Shown here piece by piece: positions 21,961-32,912 of a stretch of 64,000 bases of DNA. A model generated the notes under the pieces. It was not told where the DNA came from and made no database searches. It saw only the letters and a list, made by a program, of their open reading frames with translations. The stretch is from Eurosta solidaginis. Taxonomy: Eukaryota > Arthropoda > Insecta > Diptera > Tephritidae. Both the position numbers and the translations under genes were made by a program. The DNA is taken from positions 247,752,978-247,816,977 of the forward strand of contig NC_090320.1 of NCBI RefSeq assembly GCF_040869045.1, read 5' to 3'. How positions within the stretch are numbered: position 1 is the stretch's first letter; each line of letters starts with the position of its first letter.

Positions 21961-22370
21961 GATAACAAGCTAAACAATCAATAACTTACTTACTTAGCCA
22001 AAACATTTCAAAACAAATAATTATAACTCCAAAATGTGAATACATTCGCGAAAGCAACAATTTATATATTATTGATATGTCGGAAACCCAAAAACTAATT
22101 AATTGGCTATGGTAATGTTATAACAAATAACAAATACATTGATTTCCATACGGTTGGCTGGATGTTGCTGTTTTATTCCGTTATGAATCGGTCAAGTTTG
22201 CCTTACTTATTTCGAAATTTTTCTTTTTTTCTAGTTATATTCATAAACGAGGGAACTTTAAAGCTATGATTAAAGTTTGATCTCCTAAGGCATTTGCATG
22301 CGTCACACTATAATTGAATACAACCAAATATTTTTTTTTTTTAAATTGCAGTTATAAACATTTATTTATA

Positions 22371-22376
22371 GATAAC
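22371..22376 (-). terminator. Poly(A) signal of the serine protease gene
   Basis: AATAAA on the minus strand about 25 bp downstream of the protease stop codon, an unusually short but plausible 3' UTR. Confidence 0.5.
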
Positions 22377-22400
22377 ACTGCCACTCTGCACACCCTGAAA

Positions 22401-23165
22401 TTAACTTCGTGGCACTGAATTTATAAAAGCTCGAACATTTGCATTATTTATATCTGTAAATGACGTCGGAAAATAGTTACAGTTTAGCCCACCTATTACC
22501 ACACCACAAAGTTGTCCATTGACAACGCCCGGGGCACCAGAATCTCCGTCACACGTATCAGCTACCTCATTTCCAGCACAAATCATTGATTCTGTGAAAT
22601 CCTGCCCTTCCGCCTCATAAAGATCCGTACATTCGATCTCATCTATTATATGCATGACAGCAGTTTGAAGTGTAGAAGAAAAGTGTACACTGTTTGGAAT
22701 TGTACAACCCCATCCACTAACTCGCATTGGTGTGCACGGGTTTAATACAGTTTCGCAAAGTTGTATTGTTTTTATTGTATCACACTCCAAAAAGGGCGTA
22801 CGCACTTTTATCACAGCTATATCCATATGCATTGTTTCGTCATTATAACCAGGTGCAAAATATATATGCTGTACATCGCGTATTTGTCCGTTTGCTTGTA
22901 AATCACGTATATCGGTTACACCAGCTCCAACAGTGATGGCATCAGCGCTTGAACCCCACAAGCAATGCGCAGCTGTAACCACCAGCCGCATAGTGATTAA
23001 AGAACCAACGCAAGCATATTCGCAGGTATCATTTATGGATACCAAATATGGGCTACGCTGCATATTCCAATCAATGCCACCAATAATGCGATATAGCGAA
23101 TTCGTATTACTCAAAATGCAGATAAGGACGAAAATCAGGATCGTAAAAGAACTACGTGATTTCAT
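22401..23165 (-). CDS. Secreted trypsin-like serine protease (S1A), single exon
   Basis: A 254-residue chymotrypsin-fold protease, intact. Residues 1-23 are a signal peptide (hydrophobic FTILIFVLICIL). The activation site is Arg26 before IIGG, so the propeptide is only 2-3 residues, as in small digestive trypsins. The catalytic triad is His67 (VVTAAHC), Asp115 (MDIAVIK) and Ser209 (CDGDSGAP). Asp203, six residues before the Ser, is the trypsin-type S1 specificity residue, predicting cleavage after Lys/Arg. Oddities: SGAP replaces the usual SGGP, and the strand after it reads GVVIGGLNC where trypsins have a Ser-Trp-Gly, so substrate binding may be altered. An extra Cys pair (Cys48, and Cys128 or Cys137) is possible. 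Eleven or so cysteines fit a secreted enzyme. No neighbouring paralogue is seen, unlike most fly protease clusters. Confidence 0.93.
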   Translation of the reverse strand: MKSRSSFTILIFVLICILSNTNSLYRIIGGIDWNMQRSPYLVSINDTCEYACVGSLITMRLVVTAAHCLWGSSADAITVGAGVTDIRDLQANGQIRDVQHIYFAPGYNDETMHMDIAVIKVRTPFLECDTIKTIQLCETVLNPCTPMRVSGWGCTIPNSVHFSSTLQTAVMHIIDEIECTDLYEAEGQDFTESMICAGNEVADTCDGDSGAPGVVNGQLCGVVIGGLNCNYFPTSFTDINNANVRAFINSVPRS

Positions 23166-23225
23166 TTTAGTTTAAGACTTTCTGTCGATTGTTAAGTTTA
23201 AAGTGAAGCAAGTTAAGTTTTCTGG

Positions 23226-23237
23226 GCGCATTTATGC
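23226..23237 (-). promoter_or_regulatory. Possible TATA-like element of the protease gene
   Basis: On the minus strand GCATAAATGCG lies about 65 bp upstream of the start codon, a distance that fits a short 5' UTR. Only the spacing and A/T core support it. Confidence 0.35.
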
Positions 23238-23252
23238 AAAATTTTGTCGTGT

Positions 23253-24100
23253 GAATAAAAAACAAACAAAAGCCGTTTCCTCTAAATTTGAGGAATAAGA
23301 GAACTTTTTAATCAAGGTTCAATAAATTGACGTAATTGCTAATTAGTTTATTCAGTCTGCCAATTATACATATGTATGTAGCTTGAGGAAATGTTTGGGC
23401 AAATTACCTGTTAAAATTTCAAATATAATAAAAATTGAACAAACAACTTTCGTTCTATAAAACTAACTATAGAAAATTTCCTTGAATTTTTTTATGTTTA
23501 TATACATAAGTATTTGCACAATTGAATAGACTTATTAATTTGAGAACGATTATGTCATATGTGTACAATAACTGTATTTTTAATGAATAAATAGAAAAAA
23601 GTTCAAAGGCACACTTAATTATGTATCTGTTTTCAAACTGCTAATATATTCTATTGTTTCTCCCGCCACAAAACCATAGTTGGGGGCAATGCACTAACTT
23701 TTTGAGCAACAACACTGCTCGAAGCTAAGTGGCTTGACATAATCAAGATCAATATCTTGTATTAAGTGTTAATGAATAAAAAAAACAACAGCTTTTTTCT
23801 CTAAATCTGAGGAATAAGAATACTTTTTAGTCACGGTTAAATGAATTGAAGTAAATGCTAATTAGCTTATTCAGTCGGCCAATTATACACGGCTTGAGGA
23901 AGTTTTTTGACAAATTACCTGATAAAATTTCAAGTATAATAAATATTGAACAAACAGCTTCTGTTCTATGAAAATAATTAGAGAAAATTTCCTTGTAGTT
24001 GTTTATTTTTATATACGTAAGCATTTGCACAACTGAATAGATTTGTTAATTTGGAAACGATTATGTCATATGTGTACAATAACTGTATTTTTAAACGGTT
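23253..24100. repeat. Direct duplication of ~325 bp upstream of the protease
   Basis: Segment 23253-23580 is repeated at 23772-24100 in the same order: 'gaggaataagag', 'gctaattag.ttattcagtc', 'aatataataaa.attgaacaaac', 'gattatgtcatatgtgtac'. Copies differ by scattered substitutions and a few indels. The 190-bp spacer (23580-23772, 'aaaaccatagttggggg') is itself repeated at 31160-31355. Confidence 0.85.
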
Positions 24101-24129
24101 TTATTTAGTTTGACTCTGTGTAGCGAACA

Positions 24130-24450
24130 TAATTTTGTAATTGTAATTTAAGTAACTTCCTAATAAGCTACAAGCATGAGGCTTGGAATATAGTTCAGAA
24201 CCCGATTACAATGCAATAATAAAAAAAAACTCCGATAGGTGGCGCATGGTTCGAAATATTACAAAAATCGTATATGTTATACGATTTGGCTCATATTTGG
24301 AACACATAATACATACATGATGAGAAAGCGACCTATGAAAAAAATCGCCGCTAGGTGGCGCAAGGATCGAGATATTCCAAAAAATCGTATTTGTGGTCCG
24401 ATTTTGCGCATATTTGGAACACACAAATACATACATGACTAGAAAGCGAC
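24130..24450. repeat. Diverged satellite-like units ('gctaggtggcgcaaggatcg')
   Basis: Two units with 'taggtggcgca', 'ggctcatatttggaacac' and 'agaaagcgacctatga' are related to the array at 17400-19440. Repetitive, not coding. Confidence 0.65.
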
Positions 24451-24784
24451 CTATGATGTCCGATTTGGCTCATATTTGGAACAAATATTACATATAGTCC
24501 GGTAGAAGTGACATCAAAATATTTTGGAGTTCGAGGAGGGACAAGCATACGTGGCGCAGAGTCGAACAAAGTCTTTGGAAGGATTATGTATTGAAGACTT
24601 AGATTGTAACAAATTGTCAGGAAAGAGTCCTTGTAATAATGAGTCACTAAATGAACTAAATAGAGTGAGAAATAATAGGCAATTAAATAAAGACTAAAAA
24701 CTTAAAAATGAAATATGTAATTAAAAAAAAAATTTTAAGTTAAACGGTTTTATTGAAAACAATACTTACATGAAGTAATAATAC

Positions 24785-25233
24785 TGTAACGAATATTAGC
24801 ATAACTAAGGGTACTGTCATCTGTAAGCCGATGCTAAGCAGTGACGTGAATGCACATCAATAATTCAATCATTATGTCTACACATATGTACGTATACGCA
24901 GCTGAGAAGCAACGCACAAGCACATGCAGATATCTTATCTGAAATGCTCCTAAAGGTATGCAATTGTTATTGTGGAAGTGTTCTGGAATTAGAAAAGCCT
25001 AGAAATATGCAACAAAGAGGTCGGACAGTATAAAAGGGCGACAACAGTGGAGGCGAGAAGTCAGTTTCATTTGAGCTAACAATCAGTTTATTAAGTTATT
25101 GTGAAGTACTTTAATAACTTTAATAAAGGCCATTTTTCCATTATTCAATATTGGAGTTATTTATTCAACAATTTAGCGATACGAACGTTAGAAGAAGATT
25201 GCAAATAAGGGGAATTGCAGTAAATTCGTTACA
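24785..25233 (+). repeat. 5' LTR of element A (449 bp, internally deleted)
   Basis: TGTAACGAATATTAG to ATTCGTTACA. Compared with the 563-bp 3' LTR it lacks a ~95-bp block after 24983 and a second block near 25092, and has a small local duplication of 'actttaataa'. A TATA-like 'agtataaaaggg' is at about 25028 and AATAAAG near 25121. Confidence 0.9.
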
Positions 25234-25235
25234 AT

Positions 25236-25247
25236 TGGTGTCAGAAG
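25236..25247 (+). other. Primer-binding site of element A
   Basis: TGGTGTCAGAAG begins two bases after the LTR. It ends the usual way (TGG complementary to tRNA CCA) and fits a tRNA-Leu 3' end, as recalled for mdg3-type elements. The same 12 bases are in element B (38017-38028). Confidence 0.7.
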
Positions 25248-25292
25248 AGGAATTGTTGAATAAATTCCAGAGTTACAAAGCACAACAAGGAC

Positions 25293-26705
25293 ATGGCGAA
25301 GTTAAGTCAATTAAGGATCCAGCAACTGAAAAAGGAGTTGGACGCCCGTGGATTGAATACAACCGGCAATAAACTCGAACTTCAGGCAAGACTACGAGAG
25401 GCAATGGAAGCAGAAGGAATTAACGTGGAAGAATATGTCTTTCATCTTGATGGCGACGAGACAACAACAAAAATTGAGGAGAAAAACGAAACACCGCAGA
25501 CAATGGCGAACACAGACTTGAACACAATATTAGCTGCAATATCTGCACAAACGTCGAAAGTAACATCCAAGATGGAAACTCAACTGGAATCACAGGAGGC
25601 ACGCATTTCAGAAATGTCGTCACAAATGTCATCTCAACTGACATCACAAGAGACACGCATAACATCCAAGATGGAAAAACAACTAGAATCGCAGGAGAAC
25701 CGTATAACAGCGAAGATTGAATCACAGGAGACACGTATCTCAGAAATGTCGTCAGAAATAACATCTAAAATTGAAGCACAAGAGGCACGTATATCAGAAA
25801 TGTCGACACAAATTTCAGCACAGGTATCATCGCAGATCTCTGCACAACTAGAATCGCGTATGGAAGAGAAACTAACGCAGTTTCAGTGGTCGACAAGATA
25901 AAATGGAGGCCGAGATAGATGCTTTAAAAAATCCTATTCAGGAGTTACAATTGAACCGTCCAATAATGTCAACGTTTACTCTGAAGGTAAAATCCCCAAC
26001 GTTTGATGGTTCTGTTCCTTTCCAGGTATTTAAGCTCCAATTTGAGAAGACGTCGGAAGCGAACAACTGGAATGCTGAAGATAAAGTTGCAGCTCTGTTC
26101 GTGGCATTGAAAGGGCCACCAGCCGAAATCCTACGGACGATTCCCGAAGGAGAGCGGAACAACTATGAAGCATTGATGGCCGCTGTGGAGGGACGTTATG
26201 GAAGCGAGCATAGGAAACAGATATTCCAAATTGAGTTGCAAAACCGTCACCAAAGAGCGAATGAGACTTTGCAGGAGTTTGCCTCGGATGTTGAAAGATT
26301 GGCTCATCTCGCAAATGCGACGCACCCGTGGAATACACCGAGAGGGTAAAAATCCAGAGTTTTATAAATGGCATACGGGACGTGGAAACGAAGCGAGCTA
26401 CATACGCAAACCCAAAGCTGACATTTGCTGAAACGGTATCACATGCATTGACTCAGGAAACTGTCTCCCTATTGAGTAAACCAGCATATAAGGCTCATCG
26501 TGTGGAAGTAGAAAGACCAGAGTGGGTAGACACAATTTTGGAAGCATTGAAGGGTACGCAGCAGAAGAATAATGATGCAGTCAAATGCTTTAAGTGTGGA
26601 AAGCGCGTTATTGCAACACCAATCCTAACAGTTCCAACAATGTGGGTGGTCGTAAACGCAGAGCTGAAGGAGATGATCAGATCTCCAAGACCAATCAATC
26701 GTTAA
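25293..26705 (+). pseudogene. Element A gag with N-terminal SAP domain
   Basis: Residues 1-45 form a SAP-type helix pair (LRIQQLKKELDARGLNTTGN ... LRLEA-like ending), a fold that usually binds DNA or chromatin. A long coiled-coil of repeats built on SQLESQETRI/SKIEAQEARI (about residues 85-195) follows, then the capsid-like gag core (25903-26340, LKVKSPTFDGSVPFQVFKLQ ... WNAEDKVAALFVALKGPPAE), and a zinc-knuckle start (CFKCGK near 26587) that runs out of frame. A stop at 25899-25901 and frameshifts near 26330 and 26610 break it. Gag forms the particle; what SAP does here is unknown. Confidence 0.85.
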
Positions 26706-26753
26706 ACTAAAGCGAGTCAGCAGCAAGAGGCGACAGCTGGCTCCCTCAATTAA

Positions 26754-27502
26754 TTGCCCCATAATCTCTATCTCACAAATTGGAAGAAGGTCAAACAATC
26801 TTACTGTCGGAGTACATGTGGATGGAAAGGAACGTTTACTGACTGTAGATACGGGTGCATCCCATTCCATCATTCGATCAGATTTAGTCAACAAGAAGAT
26901 ACGACCATTGCTTGGAGCAAGATTACGTACAGCCACGGGAGAGGACACCCAGGTAATTGGAGAAGTAGCATGTGAAGTAGCAATTGGGAATGTCATGGTA
27001 CTACACAATTTTATAGTGGCAGAGATTGTTGATGAAATCATAATTGGAGTGGACTTCTTAATCGACCAAGGCATCAAGATCGATATGCAAAGCAAGACGA
27101 TGCGATATAAGAACATGGATGTTCCACTTAATTTCGGCTACGAGAGAGTCTACAGCAGTAAACGAGTGCTGGTGGAAGAGTCAGCAAATACCACCAAAAT
27201 CCGAAGCAGTCATCTGGGCAAAGGTTGATGGAGATTGTAGGACAAACAAATTGTGGGTTGTAGAAGCAGCAAACAAATCAGCACTGAACATACTTGTAGG
27301 AAAAACCCTGGCTATGACAAAACAAGATGGACGTATTCCGGTAAGAGTACTCAATGAGTTCAAGTCACCATTCAATTTGACCAAAGGAGCTATTTTGGGA
27401 AGATGCCAAGAGGCTGAATTAACTGTGAACAGCTCCAGGAACACGTTTCATCTAGTAATACTGATCTTTCAAATGACATCACGGCATGGACGCAGGGGCT
27501 AG
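26754..27502 (+). pseudogene. Element A protease region
   Basis: Retropepsin-type aspartic protease: the active-site motif VDTGASHSIIRSDLV is at about 26847-26890, and the flap and second-hairpin region (EIIIGVDFLIDQGI) at about 27035-27075. A frameshift near 27190 moves the following linker into another frame (27119-27502). It would cut the gag-pol polyprotein. The catalytic Asp is intact but the polyprotein is broken. Confidence 0.85.
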
Positions 27503-27519
27503 AGGAAGCCTATCAGATT

Positions 27520-28784
27520 AAGGCAAAACAACTGCTCCTAAAGTACGCGAACATATTTGACCAGGATGGTTCCAAACCAGGCCGCACCAATGTTGTGAAA
27601 CATCAAATTGACACTGGAGACGCGAGGCCGATACGTCAAGCTCCTCGTAGTGTTCCACTGGCGAAACGGGAAGTTGTGAGTCAAATCGTACAAGAAACGA
27701 GCAACAGCGGCGGCATCGAACCAGCTAGTCCATGGAGCTCACCGGTAGTACTTGTAAAGAAGAAGGATGGAAAAATGAGGTTTTGCGTGGACTGCCGGAA
27801 GTTGAATGACGTTACGAAAAAGGATAGCTACCCATTGCCAAGAATTGACGACACTCTGGACTCGCTATCTGGTACGAAATGGTTTTCCACACTGGACTTG
27901 AAAAGCGGCTACTGGCAAGTTGAGCTGAAGGAGGAAGATAAAGAGAAAACAGCCTTCAGTGTTGGTGATGGTCTTTAGCAATTTACAGTGATGCTTTTGG
28001 ACTTTGTAATGCACCAGCTACGTTTGAGAGACTCATGGACCAGGTACTGAAAGGTCTACATTGGAAAACATGCTTGGTGTACCTGGACGACATCATCGTA
28101 TTGGGCAAGAACTTTGATGAACATCTTAAGAACTTGGAGGAAGTTTTCCAGAGAAAAGCTGGCGCTGGTCTGAAGTTAAGTCCCAAAAAGTGTGCGCTGT
28201 TTAAAAAGGAAGTAAATTATTTGGGTCACAAGGTAACGACAGAGGGCATCTGCACTGCAAACGAAAAGATAGAGGCTGTAAAGGATTGGCCAAGACCACA
28301 GAACCTACATGAATTGAGAAGTTTCCTTGGGCTGTGCACATATTACCGCCGATTTGTACCAAATTTTTCCAGCGTAGCCCATAGCTTCCATGAGCTTACA
28401 AGAAAAAATAAAGCTTTTGAATGGAAGAAGGAGCAAGAAGTGGCTTTCCAAACATTGAAGGAGCGATTGTGCACTGTCCCAATGTTAGCATATCCGATTC
28501 CAGGAGCAACATTTATTCTAGACACAGATGCGAATGGATATGCTATAGGAGGCGTTTTAGCACAACTGGTCGAAGGACAGGAGAAGGTAGTTGCATATTA
28601 CAGCCGTTCGATTGGAAAACCAGAGAGGAACTACTGCGTTACGCGAAGAGAGCTGTTGGCATTGGTAGAGTGCATTAAACATTTTCACAAATACATCTAC
28701 GGCCAGCGATTCCGTGTCAGGACAGATCACGCAGCGTTAAAATGGCTTCTGCAGTTCCGTAATCCGGAAGGACAATTGGCTTGA
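27520..28784 (+). pseudogene. Element A reverse transcriptase and RNase H, broken
   Basis: The first RT block (27595-27978) has PVVLVKKKDGKMRFCVDCRK and the Asp-bearing FSTLDLKSGYWQV. An in-frame stop at 27976-27978 and a frameshift follow. The second block (28035-28784) has the catalytic YLDD box (LVYLDDIIVLG), the thumb region, and gypsy RNase H with the acidic residues in ILDTDANGYA, RELLALVE and RTDHAALKW. It ends at a TGA (28782-28784). All catalytic residues seen are intact; the reading frame is not. Confidence 0.9.
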
Positions 28785-28880
28785 TGGATCGAGCGACTAC
28801 AAAGCTATGACTTTTCCATTGAGCATCGGAAAGGTAGTACCTATGGAAATGCAGATGCAATGTCATGAAGACCATGTAGT

Positions 28881-30289
28881 TTGGAATGCAAGCACTGTTC
28901 AAAGGCCGAGGCTAAAGAAGACATTATAGATGTCCGGCTAATGACTATAACGTGTACGGATGAATGGGACAAGGAACAACTAAGAAAGTATCAGCTAGAA
29001 GATACAGATCTGTCACATGCTATGCAAGGGCTCGAACGAAACGAAAGACCAAACAGAGAAGAGATGTTAGCAGAGAGTCCCATTGCGAAGTCATATTGGG
29101 CACAGTGGAACAGTTTAGAATTGATATCCGGTTACCTTCATCGAGTATGGGAGAGTGAGGATGGTCAATGCAAGAAGAAACTGATAGTTGTTCCCAGAAA
29201 GATGATTCCTGACGTGCTCAGCGAGCTGCATAATGGTCCAAGTGGAGGTCATCTTGGAATCACGAAGACGCTCGAAAAAAATTAAGCAGAGATTCTATTG
29301 GGTTGGTTGCCGTCAGTCGGTCACCGAGTGGATTGCCAACTGCGAGGTATGCAACAGAGCGAAAGGGCCCAAAACACGAAGTCATGGCCAGATGAAGCAG
29401 TATATTTCAGGTGCACCATTTGAAAGGATCGCCATGGATGTCGCAGGTCCATTTCCTACTAGCAACCGCGGAAACAAATACGTACTGGTGGTTAAGGATT
29501 ATTTCAGTAAATGGTCAGAGGTATACCCAATCCCAAACCAAGAAGCAGAAACAGTAGCAGAAGTGGTTACAAACGAATGGGTTACAAGGTATGGTGTACC
29601 AATGGAGTTACATTCTGATCAAGGCAGGAATTTTGAATCAGCTGTGTTCCAAGAAATGTGCAAGATGTTGGGCATTCGAAAAACACGGACAACTGCATTG
29701 CATCCTCAGTCCGATGGTATGGTGGAACGTTTCAATAGAACATTGGAGGAGCATTTAAGCAGTAGACAAGTATCATAAGGACTGGGATACACACATATCA
29801 TTATTCTTCATGGCCTACCGATCGGCAGTACATGAGACAACGGGCCAAACTCCCGTAAAGGTAATTTTTAGCAATGACCTTCGACTGCCAGCTGATTTGA
29901 AATATACGATAGATGCCGATGCAGAGAGGAATGTCAAGAAATCCACTGGTGTCTTGGAAGAAGAGCTGAGAGAGGTACACGATCTGGTAAGGCAGCGAGC
30001 AAATATTAGGAATGACAAGATGAGAGCGAGGTACGATAAAGCAATTAATTCGGAAGGGTTTCAGGAAGGAGATTTGGTGCTGCTATACAACCCACAACGA
30101 AAAAAAGGTTTGTCCCCGAAATTGCTGTGTAACTGGGAAGGCCCATACAAAGTTGTAAAACGGATCAACGATGTAGTGTACCGCATTCAAACCATTGGCA
30201 AACCACGAACCAAAATGAAAGGGGTTCATTTGGAGAGGCTAGCAGCGTTTAGATCGAGAGATTTGTCTGACCGGGACGATCAGACTTAG
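28881..30289 (+). pseudogene. Element A integrase, broken
   Basis: The N-terminal zinc-binding part is split between 28881-29285 and 29233-29400 (GGHLGITKTL ... CEVCNRAK). The catalytic core at 29400-29760 shows the D,D(35)E residues: MDVAGPFPTS, HSDQGRNFES and DGMVERFNRTLEEHL. A stop follows at 29776-29778, with the C-terminal domain in a new frame at 29810-30289 (EGDLVLLYNPQRKKGLSPKL ... WEGPYKVV). No chromodomain is visible and no env ORF follows. Integrase makes the staggered cut that gives the 4-bp duplication. Confidence 0.9.
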
Positions 30290-30300
30290 GTGGAGGGCAG
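30289..30300 (+). other. Polypurine tract of element A
   Basis: GGTGGAGGGCAG lies immediately before the 3' LTR and is nearly pure purine, as expected for the plus-strand primer. Element B has TGGAGGGCAG at the same place (40861-40870). Confidence 0.7.
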
Positions 30301-30863
30301 TGTAACGAATATTAGCAACACTAAGGGTACTGTCATCTCTAAGCCGATGCTAAGCAGTGACGTGAATGCACATCAATAATTCAATCATTATGTCTACACA
30401 TATGTACGTATACGCAGCTGAGAAGCAACGCACAATCACATGCAGATATCTTATCTGAAATGCTCCTAAAGGTATGCAATTGTAATTGTGGAAGTGTCGC
30501 TCACACATACAAGCGCATGGGGTATGAGAATAACTATAAAAATTATACATCTGTAGTTGTAGCTGAGAAATTTATAACTAACTAGTAAGTTCTGGAATTA
30601 GAAAAGCCTAGAAATATGCAACAAGGAGGTCGGGAAGTATAAAAGGGCGACAACAGTGGAGGCGAGAAGTCAGTTTCATTTGAGCTAACAATCAGTTTGG
30701 TTATTAAGCAAGCTATTCGTTCCAAAGTATAAGTGTTATTGTGAAGTACTTTAATAAAGGCCATTTTTCCATTATTAAATATTGGAGTTATTTATTCAAC
30801 AATTTAGCGATACGAACGTTAGCAGAAGATTGCAAATAAGGGAATTGCAGTAAATTCGTTACA
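30301..30863 (+). repeat. 3' LTR of element A (563 bp)
   Basis: TGTAACGAATATTAG to ATTCGTTACA. It retains the blocks missing from the 5' LTR. A TATA-like 'gtataaaaggg' is near 30638 and AATAAAGG near 30753. Confidence 0.92.
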
Positions 30864-31156
30864 ATACTAAAAGCTAGAAAATAATTAGGTAGGTCCTAGG
30901 TACTAGCCATTCTATTGATAGTCATATATAAGACCAACTGAACCTTAATAAGGTTATGATACTCCTCACATTTTTAGAAATTTCACCCGCCCAACGCTTT
31001 TATTTAATTGTCTGATGAACACTCTAGATTGATGAGGAGTGTGATGACTAGTACGTAGGACCTACCTAATTATTTTCTAGCTTTTAGTATTATTATTACT
31101 TCATTTAAGTATTGTTTTCAATAAAACCGTTTAACTTAAACATTTTTTTAATTATT

Positions 31157-31560
31157 TTATTAATGAATAAATAGAGAAAAGTACAAAGGCACACTTAATT
31201 AGTTCTATCTGTTTTCAAACTGCTAATATGTTATATTTCATTCTCCTGCCACAAAACCATAGTTGGGGCAGTGCACTAAATTTTGAGCAACGACACTGCT
31301 CGAAGCTAAGTGGGTTGGCATAATTAAGATCTTGTACCTATTACCTAAGTGTTAATGGGACGAATGTTATTATATTTAAATACAACCACACATACGGAAG
31401 AAATATACTTATATATAAGATTGATTAAATTTGCTTAGTGCATAAACATTAGTACATACATATGGATATACATACATACAAATATACCAAAAACAGAGGC
31501 GCTATTTTGTTGCTGCATATGTACATCCGTATATATATGTATGTTCATTCCACCTAAAGC
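31157..31560. repeat. Copy of the protease-flank spacer plus AT-rich sequence
   Basis: 31160-31355 repeats 23580-23772 ('aaggcacacttaatta', 'ccacaaaaccatagttgggg', 'actgctcgaagctaagtgg'), mildly diverged. 31356-31560 is AT-rich with nothing recognised. Confidence 0.75.
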
Positions 31561-32045
31561 AAGTTTGCGCGTTCAATTCACAGCGAACATACACACGAAC
31601 TCCATTTTCAAACATGTGACTTTTGTGCCACACTTTTTTAAAATTTCACTCTCATCAATTTTTCATAACGCGCCTAAAGAAGTATAACTTCAAAACAACT
31701 GAGCACTGCCGAAAAAATGCGGCAATACCAGCCTTATCCAATAGTTTGTGGGATCATGAAATAATGCCTCTAAAAACGACTCTGTTGTATAAAAAAAAAT
31801 TATAATTTCCTCTACAAACTTGTTTCAATTTTTTTTGCCATCCAATTCAACACATTGATTTAAAGCCCCGACACATAAGCAGTTTTTCATATAGATGAAT
31901 TTAACACAAGCTAATGCATTATGAGTAGATTGCACGTATTTTTATGGAGAACGGTAAAATGAGCGACACTGGCGCCATCTGATATAGAAAGGTAGCCAAC
32001 TCCCAAATTTTGTTGCAAGCAAATCATAAGAAGAATTTGACATTT
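31561..32045. other. Dispersed repeat, then no gene seen
   Basis: 31561-31700 matches 21122-21241 ('tttcataacgc', 'taaagaagtataacttcaaa'). The rest to 32045 has no coding signal. Confidence 0.55.
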
Positions 32046-32059
32046 GCTTTGGCTAAGGG

Positions 32060-32473
32060 TTGTTGTTGTTGTTGTAGCGATAAGGTTGCTCCACGAAGGC
32101 TTTGGGGAGTGTTATCGATGTGATGGTCCTTTGCCGGATACAAATCCGGTACGCTCCGGTACCATAGCACCATTAAGGTGCTAGGCCGACCATCTCGGGA
32201 ACGATTTATGTGGCCACATTAAACCTTCAGGCCATTCCCTCCCTCCCTACCCCCAAGTTCCATGAGGAGCTTGGAGTCGCCAGAGCCTCGTCTGTTAGTG
32301 AAACAGGATTCACCGCGGATAGGTGAGGTTGACAATTGGGTTTGGAGAAGCTATATATTGCGCTGGCAACCTGAAAGGTTGCGCTACACAGCCCCTTGAA
32401 TTTGGTATTTTAATCGCCTCTTACGACAGGCATACATACCGCGGGTATATTCTGATCCCCTAACCCGCTAGGG
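32060..32473 (-). mobile_element. (CAA)n-tailed retroposon, full length, TSD about 12 bp
   Basis: On the minus strand it runs from 'ccctagcgggttagggg' (about 32473) to 'cgctacaacaacaacaacaa' (32060). The flanks 'tttggctaaggg' (32048-32059) and 'tttggactaaggg' (32474-32486) match apart from one base and look like a target duplication. This is the best copy for defining the 5' end of the family. No ORF. Confidence 0.85.
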
Positions 32474-32487
32474 TTTTGGACTAAGGG

Positions 32488-32912
32488 TGTTGGCACACTT
32501 TGCAAGTGAAATTATTTTTCCGCCTGGTTGGTAAATTTTCTAACATTTTTCGCAATTAAAAACTGAAATATAACAATTGAATACGACACAAGTATAGGGA
32601 GAATGTTTATAACAGTGCTTCGCGAAAATTTGTATGTGAATGGGCAAGGCGTAATAAACTTCAATTGCCAAGTCTAAAGTTCCTTCATATTTACAAACGC
32701 AACATCTTGGTTGATTGTGGCGATGTTATTGGAATGCATAAGCATGTGTTAAACGCATCTATATGAAAAATGTCATTGTGCCGCGGCCTTTATGTATTAA
32801 AATTTAAAATTTCTAGAAAGGGCGTCGAATAACACCACAGAGAAATATAAAAAAATTTTCAAGCCAATAACAAGGCAAATAAACTTCCAAGAAATAAAAA
32901 TCCCATAACTAC
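32488..32912. other. No gene seen
   Basis: AT-rich non-coding sequence. Confidence 0.55.

Larger units (their letters stand above)
24785..30863 (+). mobile_element. Ty3/gypsy LTR retrotransposon A (mdg3-like), full length, inactivated
   Basis: 6079 bp, flanked by the 4-bp duplication ATAC (24781-24784 and 30864-30867). Order: LTR, primer-binding site, gag, protease, RT, RNase H, integrase, LTR. This order (integrase last) and the RT/RNase H sequences place it in Ty3/gypsy; resemblance to mdg3/micropia-type elements is suggested by the primer-binding site and the absence of env, and is tentative. All coding parts contain stops or frameshifts. It inserted into the left arm of a long-TIR element. 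Confidence 0.93.
24721..31156. mobile_element. Long-TIR (foldback/MITE-like) element split by gypsy element A
   Basis: The left arm (24721-24784, 'aagttaaacggttttattg', 'acaatactta', 'gaagtaataatac') continues after element A at 30864 ('taaaagctagaaaataatta', 'ggtaggtcc' at 30887). The right arm (31058-31150) is its reverse complement ('ggacctacct', 'attattttctagcttttag', 'caataaaaccgtttaactt'). Arms are about 80-90 bp around a 170-bp centre with no ORF. The ends are blurred and no clear TSD was fixed. Confidence 0.8.

Noticed and set aside
21621..21977. 118-codon minus-strand ORF rich in Leu, Phe and Ser
   Set aside because: It covers a purine-only tract; the open frame is an effect of composition.
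26625..27116. 163-codon minus-strand ORF
   Set aside because: Antisense shadow of the gypsy A protease region.
24785..30863. Element A as an errantivirus (endogenous retrovirus with env)
   Set aside because: No env ORF lies between integrase and the 3' LTR; the polypurine tract follows integrase directly.
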